Positions 23,387 through 30,232 of a stretch of 64,000 nucleotides of DNA are shown here, piece by piece; position 1 is the first letter of the stretch, and every line of letters begins with the position of its first letter. The notes below the pieces were generated by a model that searched no databases, had not been told where the DNA came from, and was given only the letters and a program-made list of their open reading frames with translations. The translations under genes were made by a program, and so were the position numbers. Source of the stretch: Rubrivivax gelatinosus (GTDB lineage: Bacteria > Pseudomonadota > Gammaproteobacteria > Burkholderiales > Burkholderiaceae_C); NCBI RefSeq assembly GCF_004340905.1, contig NZ_SLXD01000005.1:248001-312000 (forward strand). The letters are read 5' to 3'.

Positions 23387-23415
23387 GCCGCACCCGTCAG
23401 TCACGCGGCTTTTTT
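23387..23415 (+). terminator. Weak rho-independent terminator
   Basis: GCCGC (23387-23391) pairs with GCGGC (23405-23409), directly followed by six T. The stem is only 5 bp with a 13-nt loop. No plus-strand gene lies immediately upstream, so it may end a small RNA or shield the structured region that follows. Confidence 0.4.
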
Positions 23416-23437
23416 GCGTCCGTGCCATTCATTTTTG

Positions 23438-23564
23438 GATGGCCGAGAGGGCGGTTGTCACGGGGCAACCTGTGGCGGGGGAGCGAACCTCCTCGAAATA
23501 CAAAACCCAGCGATGGGGAATACGCCCGCCTGGCTTTTCCCAGGTTTCGAACCTCTCGGCCATC
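23438..23564. repeat. Compact multi-hairpin region closed by a 13-bp stem
   Basis: GATGGCCGAGAGG (23438-23450) pairs perfectly with CCTCTCGGCCATC (23552-23564) over 101 bp. Inside are further dyads: GGTTG/CAACC (about 23453-23470), GGAG/CTCC, CCTGG/CCAGG (about 23529-23544), and AGGTT-TCG-AACCT overlapping the closing stem. It ends 63 bp before the ribosome site of the gene at 23628. It may be an RNA element or a DNA structure. The gap 23211-23627 is otherwise non-coding. Confidence 0.5.
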
Positions 23565-23627
23565 TTGCCTGGCGCGTGTCGAAACGCTCCGGCAAGACGT
23601 TCTCAACGTCTCGAAAAGGAGCGTTCC

Positions 23628-24191
23628 ATGCTCGACCGTCACACCCAGGCGCGCGCCGCCGCAGTTCCCCCCACCGAACAGCCCGCCGAGCGCGAGCAGA
23701 AGGTGATCATCGAACCCTGCTGGTGCTGGGAGATCACCGGCAGCCGTGCGCAACTCGAAGCCGATGGGATCAAGGTCCCTGCGGATGCTATTTGGCCTGA
23801 AGGAACCGGGGCGTACCGTTGGCGGTCCGGTCGTTGCAAGTTCGAGCTCAGCCGCGCGCTGCCCAACGGTCTGAAGGGCCCCCGCCGGAACCACCCCGAC
23901 CTCGACTGGTGGTGCGTGTCGTGCCGCGACGCCGCTTTGCCCGGTCCCGCGGGCCGCGCCATCCTCTTGAAGCAGCGCGAAATCGAAGCAGAGATGCGCC
24001 GCCAGTCGCCCAATGGACAGCGCGAAGCCGCCACCTTCTGGTACGGCCTCTCGAAGGCGAGCCAGGACGGCGCATTCCAAGCGTTCAAGAGCCGTCTGCT
24101 GCAGCGGAAGCGTGGTCGTGAGCCCAAGACCGACGCCAGCTCCACCACCAACCCGCACCGGCCCGGCACCGAAGGCGCCCACCATGCGTGA
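23628..24191 (+). CDS. Phage hypothetical protein with Cys/Trp-rich domain
   Basis: 187 residues; AAGGAG lies 8 nt before the ATG. Residues about 25-100 contain EPCWCWEITGSRAQLEADG, KVPADAIWPEGT, and DLDWWCVSCRDAALPG: two Cys pairs (CxC, CxxC) about 70 residues apart that could bind zinc. The C-terminal half is basic and helical, ending Pro/Thr-rich. It is not a recognised family. Its stop overlaps a potential upstream start (24184) of the rha gene, so the two are probably co-transcribed. Confidence 0.5.
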   Translation: MLDRHTQARAAAVPPTEQPAEREQKVIIEPCWCWEITGSRAQLEADGIKVPADAIWPEGTGAYRWRSGRCKFELSRALPNGLKGPRRNHPDLDWWCVSCRDAALPGPAGRAILLKQREIEAEMRRQSPNGQREAATFWYGLSKASQDGAFQAFKSRLLQRKRGREPKTDASSTTNPHRPGTEGAHHA

Positions 24192-24264
24192 AGCCCAGAT
24201 CTAGGTCATCAACGACCGCCAGCGCGCTGCGCTGCAGTCCCGCCTCCTTCGCGGCCATGCCGCG

Positions 24265-24975
24265 ATGCCCGAAGGCCAGCGCGGGAAGTTCCTCGAACGC
24301 GCCAAGGCCGACCTGGCGCGGCGTTTCGGCGTGAACTACGTCGAGTCGATCCCGGCCACTCGCTTCGCCGGCGCGCTAGAGGCCGCCGAGCAGATCGTCG
24401 ACGCGGCCATCGCCGAGCTGCGCGTGCCGGCGGCGCCGCATCGACGGCCGCACCGCCAGCTCCCGCTGGTGGACACCACCGTGCCGGTACCCGCCGCGGC
24501 GCGGGCGAAGAATGTCGCGAACGACGCGCTGCCCGGCGCAGGTAAGTTGGCGCTCTCCAGTGGCGCCGGTGTACCGCTGACCATGTCGAGCCGTGAGATC
24601 GCGCAGCTGACGGGAAAGCGCCACGACAACGTGATGGCCGACATCCGCAAGATGCTGGTCGAGTTGCACGGCGAAGGGGGTCTCCTGAGTTTTCAGGACA
24701 CCCACGCCAACGAGCAGAACGGCCAGAACTACCCCATCTTCCGGCTGCCGAAGCGCGAGACGCTGATCCTCATCGCGGGGTACAGCATCCCGCTTCGCGC
24801 GAGGATCATCGACCGCTGGCAGGAGCTGGAGGAGCAGGCCGCCGGCGTGCGCCAGGTCGCCGCACTGCCCGACTTCAGCAACCCGGCCGCCGCGGCGCGC
24901 GCGTGGGCGGAGCAGTTCGCCAGCTTCAGCGCCTCTTCTCGGTCTCAACCCACCGAGCGTAGCCGGCGATGCTGA
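24265..24975 (+). CDS. Rha-family phage regulator, 5' end interrupted by an amber codon
   Basis: 236 residues from the ATG at 24265. Residues about 105-200 are the Rha (phage regulatory) domain: LTMSSREIAQLTGKRHDNVM, ADIRKMLVELHGEGG, NGQNYPIFRLPKRETLILIA, GYSIPLRARIIDRWQELEEQ. It then carries the linker VAALPDFSNPAAAARAWAEQ usually found before a second antirepressor domain, but ends soon after, so it looks truncated. In the same frame upstream, an ATG at 24184 opens a plausible N-terminus (MREAQI, then VINDRQRAALQSRLLRGHAA) broken only by TAG at 24202-24204. Rha proteins control phage lysogeny; the amber probably reduces or shortens the product. Confidence 0.75.
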   Translation: MPEGQRGKFLERAKADLARRFGVNYVESIPATRFAGALEAAEQIVDAAIAELRVPAAPHRRPHRQLPLVDTTVPVPAAARAKNVANDALPGAGKLALSSGAGVPLTMSSREIAQLTGKRHDNVMADIRKMLVELHGEGGLLSFQDTHANEQNGQNYPIFRLPKRETLILIAGYSIPLRARIIDRWQELEEQAAGVRQVAALPDFSNPAAAARAWAEQFASFSASSRSQPTERSRRC

Positions 24976-25198
24976 TGAGTACCGAGCCGTCGGGCGCCTT
25001 CCGGTACTCCTTCCCGACGCGCCAAACACCTTCGGCGATCTTCCGGCGGATCGCCTTCTCGGTGTAGCCAGTGATCCGCGACGCCAGGGGGATCCGGACG
25101 TAGGGCGCAGGCGCGACGATCTGGGCCACGCCCGGGTCATTCACGGTCTGGCCCTTCCGCGGGACGGGGAGGGAGTGCGGGGCCTCGGATGTGTCCAT
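24926..25198 (-). CDS. Excisionase-like DNA-binding protein
   Basis: 90 residues from the ATG at 25198; a GTG a few codons later is another option. The C-terminal 60 residues, YVRIPLASRITGYTEKAIRR, KIAEGVWRVGKEYRKAPDGS, ISIAGYARWVE, form a small winged-helix domain like phage excisionases (recombination directionality factors). It lies at the opposite end of the element from the integrase, reads toward the interior, and overlaps the end of rha by 50 bp on the other strand. It is probably the excision factor, although the AlpA-like proteins could share this job. Confidence 0.6.
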   Translation of the reverse strand: MDTSEAPHSLPVPRKGQTVNDPGVAQIVAPAPYVRIPLASRITGYTEKAIRRKIAEGVWRVGKEYRKAPDGSVLISIAGYARWVETEKRR

Positions 25199-25335
25199 GC
25201 TCTCGTTCGCCTGTTTGCGCGGATGATGCCCGGGTCGCCGATGATGGGGCAACCTGCCGCCGTGCCGGGCTGCGATATGCCGACTCGTTGCTTGAGGTGT
25301 CTCGCCATGAGCCACCGCCGCGCGATGCTGCTGCC

Positions 25336-25800
25336 ATGCACTTCAGAATGCCGGCCCTCCGGGCCCAGCCCTGCTGGCACTGCCAGCACTTTGGCGAGAT
25401 GCGCGCTGCCGGCGCCTCTGCCCGCTGCATCCGCCGCAGCGCCGTGCACATCCAGTCGATGCCTGCCCATGGCTGCGCCTATTGGGAGCGCGAGGCGGGT
25501 AGCGACGATGAGCCCGGGCCGCCAGAGACGCGGGACGGTTCCAAGCCCCCGCCGCCTCTACGGCCGCTCGCGGCCGGCGCGGCGATCCGCACGCCACTGC
25601 CAGGGGGTGACCGGCTCGGCGTCCGCCCAGAGGCCGACACGAGCCCGGCGCGCCGCGGCCTGGAGGTCGTACAGCGTCAAGTCGCGGGCGTAGCGGTCGA
25701 ACACCCAGGCCATGCCGGCGCGCACCTGGTCGGCGTTCGCGTCGACGCCGGAGCAGGTCACGCGCGCCACGGTGCGGCCGTAGCGGTCGAGGCCGGCTGA
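25336..25800 (+). CDS. Cys-rich phage hypothetical protein, 3' overlapped by a nuclease gene
   Basis: 154 residues from the ATG at 25336. The first 65 residues are distinctive: MHFRMPALRAQPCWHCQHFG, then SARCIRRSAV, MPAHGCAYWEREAGSDDEPG. CxxC plus two further Cys suggests a zinc- or cluster-binding fold. Beyond about residue 75 the frame runs into the 3' half of the antiparallel nuclease gene (25558-26028), and its sequence there becomes Pro/Gly/Arg-rich shadow. The natural stop has probably been lost, so the conserved protein is about 75 residues. No function is known. Confidence 0.5.
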   Translation: MHFRMPALRAQPCWHCQHFGEMRAAGASARCIRRSAVHIQSMPAHGCAYWEREAGSDDEPGPPETRDGSKPPPPLRPLAAGAAIRTPLPGGDRLGVRPEADTSPARRGLEVVQRQVAGVAVEHPGHAGAHLVGVRVDAGAGHARHGAAVAVEAG

Positions 25801-26028
25801 TCCAGGCAGCGGGGCCACCTCCGCGCGCTGGCGGAAGCAGATCTGCGCCAGGCGCTGGCGCGATCGTTCGCCGAAGGGCTGGGCCTTCTCGGGCGCGTCG
25901 ATCTCGGCCAGGCGCACGCGGATCGTCTGCTCGAGCTGGCCTGCAGCCGCGTCGCAGCGCGCGGTGAGCGTGTCGCCATCGGTGGTGCCGACGATCAGGC
26001 AGGAGAGGACAGCAGCGGCGATTGGCAT
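25558..26028 (-). CDS. Secreted staphylococcal-nuclease-like protein (SNase/thermonuclease)
   Basis: 156 residues; GAAGG lies 5 nt before the ATG. A short hydrophobic start (MPIAAAVLSCLIVG) suggests export or membrane proximity. The SNase fold is shown by TTDGDTLTARCD, IRVRLAEIDAPEKAQPFGER (metal-binding Asp and catalytic Arg region), and DRYGRTVARVTCSGVDANAD, ending in YLQAAARRARVGLWAD-like sequence. It is a Ca-dependent nuclease of the thermonuclease family, common as cargo in mobile elements. It may degrade DNA or RNA in the envelope; its role here is unknown. Confidence 0.85.
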   Translation of the reverse strand: MPIAAAVLSCLIVGTTDGDTLTARCDAAAGQLEQTIRVRLAEIDAPEKAQPFGERSRQRLAQICFRQRAEVAPLPGSAGLDRYGRTVARVTCSGVDANADQVRAGMAWVFDRYARDLTLYDLQAAARRARVGLWADAEPVTPWQWRADRRAGRERP

Positions 26029-26073
26029 GGAGCCTTCAGCGCGCGCAGGGCGCCGCTGGAGCGACCGAGAGGC

Positions 26074-26358
26074 TCAGTTGTGCACGCTGACGGTGGTCAC
26101 GTTGCCGTCGTCGTCCATCGGGTGCTTGAAGCTGCTCAGGAGGACGGCGGAGCCGAAGAGGCGGTTGTACTCGTCGACGAAGAACTGGCGCTGATCCCAC
26201 GCCTCGAAGCACCCCCGGTGCATCGCCGCGTCGGAGTACTTCCAGAGGGGATGGTCTTCCGAGGCGATGAAGTGCGTCGTGGCCACGATGGCCTGATCTT
26301 CTTCGATCACCCGCTCACAGAGGGGGCACCTGGACACACCTGGGAGCACGATAGCCAT
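26074..26358 (-). CDS. Small zinc-finger-like hypothetical protein
   Basis: 94 residues from the ATG at 26358; the longer frame to 26589 is Arg/Pro-rich and unlikely to be protein. CPLCERVIEEDQAIVATTHF and AAMHRGCFEAWDQRQFF place a CxxC and an HxxC-type pair about 40 residues apart, as in a small treble-clef zinc finger. The end KHPMDDDGNVTTVSVHN is polar. It lies between the nuclease and SRAP genes on the same strand. Function unknown. Confidence 0.5.
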   Translation of the reverse strand: MAIVLPGVSRCPLCERVIEEDQAIVATTHFIASEDHPLWKYSDAAMHRGCFEAWDQRQFFVDEYNRLFGSAVLLSSFKHPMDDDGNVTTVSVHN

Positions 26359-26616
26359 CGGTTCGCTGTCTTCGAGAGGACGACCCCAGATTCTGCGGCG
26401 GCCGGCGCGGGCCCGGCGTAAGGCAGCAGCGCGAAGGTCCACCGACCGCCGGACGGCCTGGCGGCGGCCGCGCGTCGCGCACCCCGCGTGATGGGGCCCC
26501 CCGCAAGCGTGATGCTCAGGGATCGCTGCGGCTTCAGGATCGCCCGGCGCCGGGACAGTGGGTGCCATTGGCACCTGGACGCGCGCCATTCGGCGAGGAG
26601 CAACCGTCCCGGCGCC

Positions 26617-27273
26617 CTACGCCGCAGGCCCGGCACCGAACACGTCCACGCTGGCCAGGCGGACCAGGGACGCGGCCTCGGCCGCCGTGCCGAACAGCCA
26701 GGCGTCGACGTCCTCGCGCTCGATCGGCACGACGGAGCGCTTGTCCTGCTCGTCCGGCGGCAGCTTCGGGTCGGGCTTGTGCATCCTGCTCATCAGCGGG
26801 CACGCGTCGGCGTTGAGCGTCAGCATCGTGTAGCTCTCGACCACCTCGCCTGTGGTGCGATCGGCCCAGGTGTTCCAGAGCCCAGCCAAGCCCCAGAGCC
26901 CGCCGTCCGCGCGCCGGAAGCGCCACCACACGTTGCGGCCGGTCTCCCAGCACGTTTCATCGAACGAGACCGCGGGGATGATGCAGCGCCGGCCCTTGGC
27001 CCAAGAGTCCTTGTAGGAGGCCTTCTGCCTGCCCTCCTCGAAGCGGGCGTTGTTGGTCGAGTAGGTCAGCCGAGCGGTCTTCGCGAACCAGGGCACGAGG
27101 CCCCACTGGCCGACGACCAGCTCACGCGCCGGCTCCGTGGACTCGCGGTCTACGCGAATGAACGGACCGAGCGCCCTCGGGAACACTTCGCCGCCCCGCC
27201 AGGGCTGCCGGCCACCGATGTGCCAGAACCGCTCGATGGCGGATTCATCGGGGGAGAGGTACCGATTGCACAC
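26617..27273 (-). CDS. SRAP-domain abasic-site processing protein (YedK/HMCES family)
   Basis: 218 residues. The start codon is GTG followed directly by TGC, so processed protein begins with the catalytic Cys (MCNRY, Cys2). Further SRAP features are GQWGLVPWFA, TYSTNNARFEE, GRRCIIPAVSFDETCWETGR (acidic active-site region), ADACPLMSRMHKPDPKLP (conserved His), and VDAWL. SRAP proteins crosslink to abasic sites in single-stranded DNA through Cys2 and protect them. It is the last gene before the tRNA att site and is element cargo, plausibly protecting replicating or incoming DNA. Confidence 0.9.
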   Translation of the reverse strand: MCNRYLSPDESAIERFWHIGGRQPWRGGEVFPRALGPFIRVDRESTEPARELVVGQWGLVPWFAKTARLTYSTNNARFEEGRQKASYKDSWAKGRRCIIPAVSFDETCWETGRNVWWRFRRADGGLWGLAGLWNTWADRTTGEVVESYTMLTLNADACPLMSRMHKPDPKLPPDEQDKRSVVPIEREDVDAWLFGTAAEAASLVRLASVDVFGAGPAA

Positions 27274-27424
27274 GGCACGATCGTAAATCGGCCGACGGTC
27301 CCACGCTCGATGCAGCCGTCGCCTGACGAAGGTTCAAACGGCCTGTTGCGACGCTCCCGCGCACCCGCCGGGGGAGACACTTCCGGGGTTGGCTGGTCGG
27401 ATGGCAGGTTTGCAGAGCAGGCAA

Positions 27425-27457
27425 GAAAAAACCCCAAGTAGATCAACTACTTGGGGT
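27425..27457 (-). terminator. Terminator of tRNA-Ser supplied by the element
   Basis: On the minus strand ACCCCAAGTAG and CTACTTGGGGT form a perfect 11-bp stem with a 5-nt loop, followed by TTTTTT. It starts 7 bases after the tRNA 3' end. Because it lies on the element side of the att core, it is inferred to have come with the element and to replace the original terminator now at 10036-10070. Confidence 0.85.
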
Positions 27458-27463
27458 CACATC

Positions 27464-27477
27464 TGGCGGAGTCGGAG
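27464..27477. repeat. attR-side copy of the att core within tRNA-Ser
   Basis: TGGCGGAGTCGGAG, the reverse complement of the last 14 bases of the tRNA. It is identical to 10108-10121. The integrating element would have brought this 3' tail and so restored the tRNA. Confidence 0.75.
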
Positions 27478-27556
27478 GGATTCGAACCCTCGATGCAGGT
27501 TTTGCCCACATACTCCCTTAGCAGGGGAGCACCTTCGGCCACTCGGTCACGACTCC
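27464..27556 (-). tRNA. tRNA-Ser (anticodon GCU)
   Basis: A 93-nt class II tRNA read on the minus strand. The acceptor GGAGTCG pairs with CGACTCC followed by G and encoded CCA. The anticodon stem CTCCC/GGGAG encloses the loop CTGCTAA, giving anticodon GCU (reads AGC and AGU). The long variable arm is typical of serine tRNAs, and the T arm is GAGGG-TTCGAAT-CCCTC. The 3' 14 bases are repeated at 10108-10121, so this tRNA is the integration site of the element; its sequence is intact. Confidence 0.97.
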
Positions 27557-27570
27557 AGCGAAGAGGCGGC

Positions 27571-27600
27571 ATTGTAGCCGCACTTTTCAAGATTTTTTAA
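27571..27600 (-). promoter_or_regulatory. Probable tRNA-Ser promoter
   Basis: Read on the minus strand: TTAAAA (27595-27600), 18-bp spacer, TACAAT (27571-27576), 14 bp before the tRNA 5' end. The -35 hexamer overlaps the stop codon of lysC, so the tRNA follows lysC closely but appears to have its own promoter. Confidence 0.6.
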
Positions 27601-28871
27601 GCACCCTCTGCAGGCTGGTCGAGATCGAAGGCCTTGTGCAGCGCGCGCACCGCCAGCTCCATGTACTTCTCGGCGATCACGACGCTCGTCTTGATCTCGC
27701 TGGTGCTGATCATCATGATGTTGATGCCCTCTTCGGACAGGGCACGGAACATCGAGCTGGCGACGCCGACGTGGCTGCGCATGCCGATGCCGACGATCGA
27801 CACCTTGCAGATCTTCGGGTCGCCGATCACCTGGGCGGCGCCGGTGGCCGGGGCGACCTGGTTCTTCAGCAGGTCCATCGCCCGCGGGTAGTCGCCGCGG
27901 TTGACGGTGAACGAGAAGTCGGTCTTCCCGTCGTGCGAGACGTTCTGGATGATGACGTCGATGTCGATGTTGGCATCGGCCACCGGACCGAGGATCTGGT
28001 AGGCGATGCCGGGCTTGTCGGGCACGCCCATCACGGTGATCTTGGCTTCGTCGCGCGTGAACGCGATGCCGGACACGACGGCTTGTTCCATCTTCTCGTC
28101 TTCCTCGAAAGTGATCAGCGTTCCCGAGCGGGCTTCTTCGGCGATGTCGATGTCCCAGGGCGTGAAGCTGGACAGCACGCGCAGCGGCACGCGGTACTTG
28201 CCGGCGAACTCGACCGAGCGGATCTGCAGCACCTTGGAGCCCAGGCTGGCCATCTCGAGCATCTCCTCGAAGCTGATGGTCGCCAGGCGGCGCGCCTCGG
28301 GCACGATGCGCGGGTCGGTGGTGTAGACGCCGTCGACGTCGGTGTAGATCAGGCACTCGTCGGCCTTCAGCGCCGCGGCCACGGCCACCGCCGAGGTGTC
28401 GCTGCCGCCGCGGCCCAGCGTCGTCACGTTGCCCAGGTCGTCGATGCCCTGGAAGCCGGTGATGATGACCACCTTGCCGGCGGCGAGGTCGGCGCGCACG
28501 CGCTCGTCCTCGATGCTGCTGATGCGCGCCTTGGTGTAGGCGGTGTCGGTGTGCACAGGCACCTGCCAGCCCGAGTAGCTGACCGCCGGCAGGCCCTCGG
28601 CCTGCAGCGCCAGCGCCAGCAGGCCGACCGAGACCTGTTCGCCGGTGGCGGCGATGGCGTCGAGCTCACGCAGCGCCTCGGGCGTCATCGTGGCCGGTTG
28701 CAGTTCCTTGGCCAGGCCCAGCAAACGGTTCGTCTCGCCGCTCATCGCGGACGGCACGACGATCATCTGGTGGCCGGCGCGGGCCCACTTGGCCACGCGC
28801 TTGGCGACGTTGCGGATGCGCTCGGTCGAGCCCATCGACGTGCCGCCGTATTTGTGAACGATCAGTCCCAT
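27597..28871 (-). CDS. lysC: Aspartate kinase
   Basis: Phosphorylates aspartate, the first step toward lysine, threonine, methionine and diaminopimelate, in the cytosol. At 424 residues it has usual length for the monofunctional enzyme. The N-terminal kinase domain starts LIVHKYGGTSMGSTERIRNV (KxGGTS signature) and includes GRGGSDTSAVAVAAAL and the LIYTDVDGVYTTDPR segment. Two C-terminal ACT domains (about 265-420: TVMGVPDKPGIAYQILGPVA; VSIVGIGMRSHVGVASSMF) give feedback control, probably by lysine and threonine. It is the last gene of the cysS-alkA-accA-tilS-lysC block. Confidence 0.97.
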   Translation of the reverse strand: MGLIVHKYGGTSMGSTERIRNVAKRVAKWARAGHQMIVVPSAMSGETNRLLGLAKELQPATMTPEALRELDAIAATGEQVSVGLLALALQAEGLPAVSYSGWQVPVHTDTAYTKARISSIEDERVRADLAAGKVVIITGFQGIDDLGNVTTLGRGGSDTSAVAVAAALKADECLIYTDVDGVYTTDPRIVPEARRLATISFEEMLEMASLGSKVLQIRSVEFAGKYRVPLRVLSSFTPWDIDIAEEARSGTLITFEEDEKMEQAVVSGIAFTRDEAKITVMGVPDKPGIAYQILGPVADANIDIDVIIQNVSHDGKTDFSFTVNRGDYPRAMDLLKNQVAPATGAAQVIGDPKICKVSIVGIGMRSHVGVASSMFRALSEEGINIMMISTSEIKTSVVIAEKYMELAVRALHKAFDLDQPAEGA

Positions 28872-28946
28872 GGATCGGTAACGAGCGAAAACGCGCGATT
28901 TTAGCCGGCCGTGCGGGTCAACCCTTGCAGCAAGATGACGGCGACC

Positions 28947-30230
28947 TCAGGCCGGCCGCCAGACCAGCGACAACTGGACCTCGCCGGCTACGGCCAGGCA
29001 GCGCGCGTCGATGCCCAGGCCGGGAACGAAGACGAGCTGCTCGCCGTTGAAGACCAGCGGGCCGGCCCGGTCCCAGGCGGCGACGCGGCGCGCCTGGAAC
29101 TGCTTCTTCAGCGCGCGCGGCGTCGACCGCAGCTCGACCTGGAAGGACTCGCCGCCCAGGCGGGGCCGCAGCTCCGCGGCACGCAGCCAGGACGGCGAGA
29201 CGCCGCCTTCGCCGACGGCCTGCACTTCGAGCGCCCCGCCCCAGGCCGGCAGCTCGACGACACCCGGGGACGACAGGTCCAGCGCCAGCGGCTCGGGCGC
29301 CAGCGTGGCCGCCTGCTGCGACGCGTAAGTCAGCCGTCCGTCGTGCAGCCGCAGTTCGCCGCCCGGCGCCGGCCAGCGGGCGTGGCCAACCGTCGGCAGT
29401 TCGTCGGCCAGCCGCCGCACCAGCGACTCGGGCACCGGCTGCGCAACGACGGTCTGCAGCCAGCGACGCAACACCGGCGGCTGCTGCGGCAGCGGGAGCT
29501 GCGACCAGCCGGCGACGTCGAGAACGCCGTCGTCGGCCAGCTCCGCGAGTCCGGCCTCGGCCAGCGATTGCAGCGCCGCCGCCGCTTCGGCGGCGCGGCG
29601 GGCCGACGCGGCGAGCTGCTGTTCGGCGTCCGGGAAGGCCGCCAGCAGCGCCGGCCAGACCTGGCGGCGCAGACGGTTGCGCGCGAAGGCCTCGTCGTCG
29701 TTGCTCTCGTCGTCGATCCAGCGCAGCCGGTGGCGGCGCAGATAGGCCTCGATCTGCTCGCGCGGACGGTCCAGCCAGGGCCGGGCCCAGACCAGGCCGT
29801 CGCGCTCGGCGCGGCGCGGCATCGCCGCCAGCGCCTCGGCGCCGCCGCCACGCAGCGCCTGCAGCAGCAGCGTCTCGGCCTGGTCGCGGCGGTGCTGGGC
29901 CAGCAGCACGAGATCGCAACCGGCGGACTTCGCCATCGCCGCGAGCGCGGCATAACGCTCCCGCCGCGCCCAGGCCTCGACGCTTTCGCCACGCGCCGGA
30001 GCGCTGTTCAGGCAGGTCGCATGGAAGTGCACCGGCAGGCCGGCACGCGCCCAGCGCGCGCACTGCGCACGAAGCTGGGTGAGCCAGCGGTCGGCCGAAG
30101 CCACGAGGCCGTGGTGCACGTGCAGCGCGTGCACCTCGAGGCCCAGGTCGCGCGCGGCGCGGGCCGTGGCGTGCAACAGCGCGGTGGAGTCGCGGCCGCC
30201 GCTGGCGGCCACCGCCACCGCGGCGGGCAA
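28947..30230 (-). CDS. tilS: tRNA(Ile)-lysidine synthase
   Basis: Converts cytidine 34 of tRNA-Ile(CAU) to lysidine, using ATP and lysine, so that it reads AUA. 427 residues. The PP-loop SGGRDSTALLHA is at about residue 12, followed by HALHVHHGLV, HRRDQAETLLLQALRGGGAE and WIDDESNDDEAFARNRLR, all typical; the C-terminal TilS domain ends at about 425. The start is taken as TTG at 30228-30230, with AAGGAG 8 nt upstream and only 2 nt after the accA stop, because no ATG lies between that stop and the PP-loop. Confidence 0.93.
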   Translation of the reverse strand: MPAAVAVAASGGRDSTALLHATARAARDLGLEVHALHVHHGLVASADRWLTQLRAQCARWARAGLPVHFHATCLNSAPARGESVEAWARRERYAALAAMAKSAGCDLVLLAQHRRDQAETLLLQALRGGGAEALAAMPRRAERDGLVWARPWLDRPREQIEAYLRRHRLRWIDDESNDDEAFARNRLRRQVWPALLAAFPDAEQQLAASARRAAEAAAALQSLAEAGLAELADDGVLDVAGWSQLPLPQQPPVLRRWLQTVVAQPVPESLVRRLADELPTVGHARWPAPGGELRLHDGRLTYASQQAATLAPEPLALDLSSPGVVELPAWGGALEVQAVGEGGVSPSWLRAAELRPRLGGESFQVELRSTPRALKKQFQARRVAAWDRAGPLVFNGEQLVFVPGLGIDARCLAVAGEVQLSLVWRPA

Positions 30231-30232
30231 GT

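Larger units (their letters stand above)
10108..27477. mobile_element. Integrated phage-derived element (satellite-like or deleted prophage) in tRNA-Ser
   Basis: About 17.4 kb between two copies of TGGCGGAGTCGGAG, one at 10108-10121 and one forming the 3' end of tRNA-Ser at 27464-27477. Contents in order: integrase, papain-like cargo gene, AlpA regulator, DUF1376 and partner replication genes, XRE protein, terminase small subunit, several small genes, a large hydrolase-type gene on the opposite strand, DUF4224 protein, Rha regulator, excisionase-like protein, nuclease, SRAP protein. Terminase large subunit, portal, capsid, protease and most tail genes are absent. Size and content fit a phage-inducible-island-like satellite; a decayed prophage is the alternative. 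Confidence 0.85.

Noticed and set aside
23438..23564. A tRNA, because GGCCGAGAGG resembles a class II D arm
   Set aside because: No acceptor pairing, anticodon arm or CCA end can be formed in the right order; treated as a generic structured region.
27636..28904. Plus-strand open frame opposite lysC
   Set aside because: Antisense shadow of aspartate kinase; sequence composition is His/Asp/Arg-rich and not protein-like.
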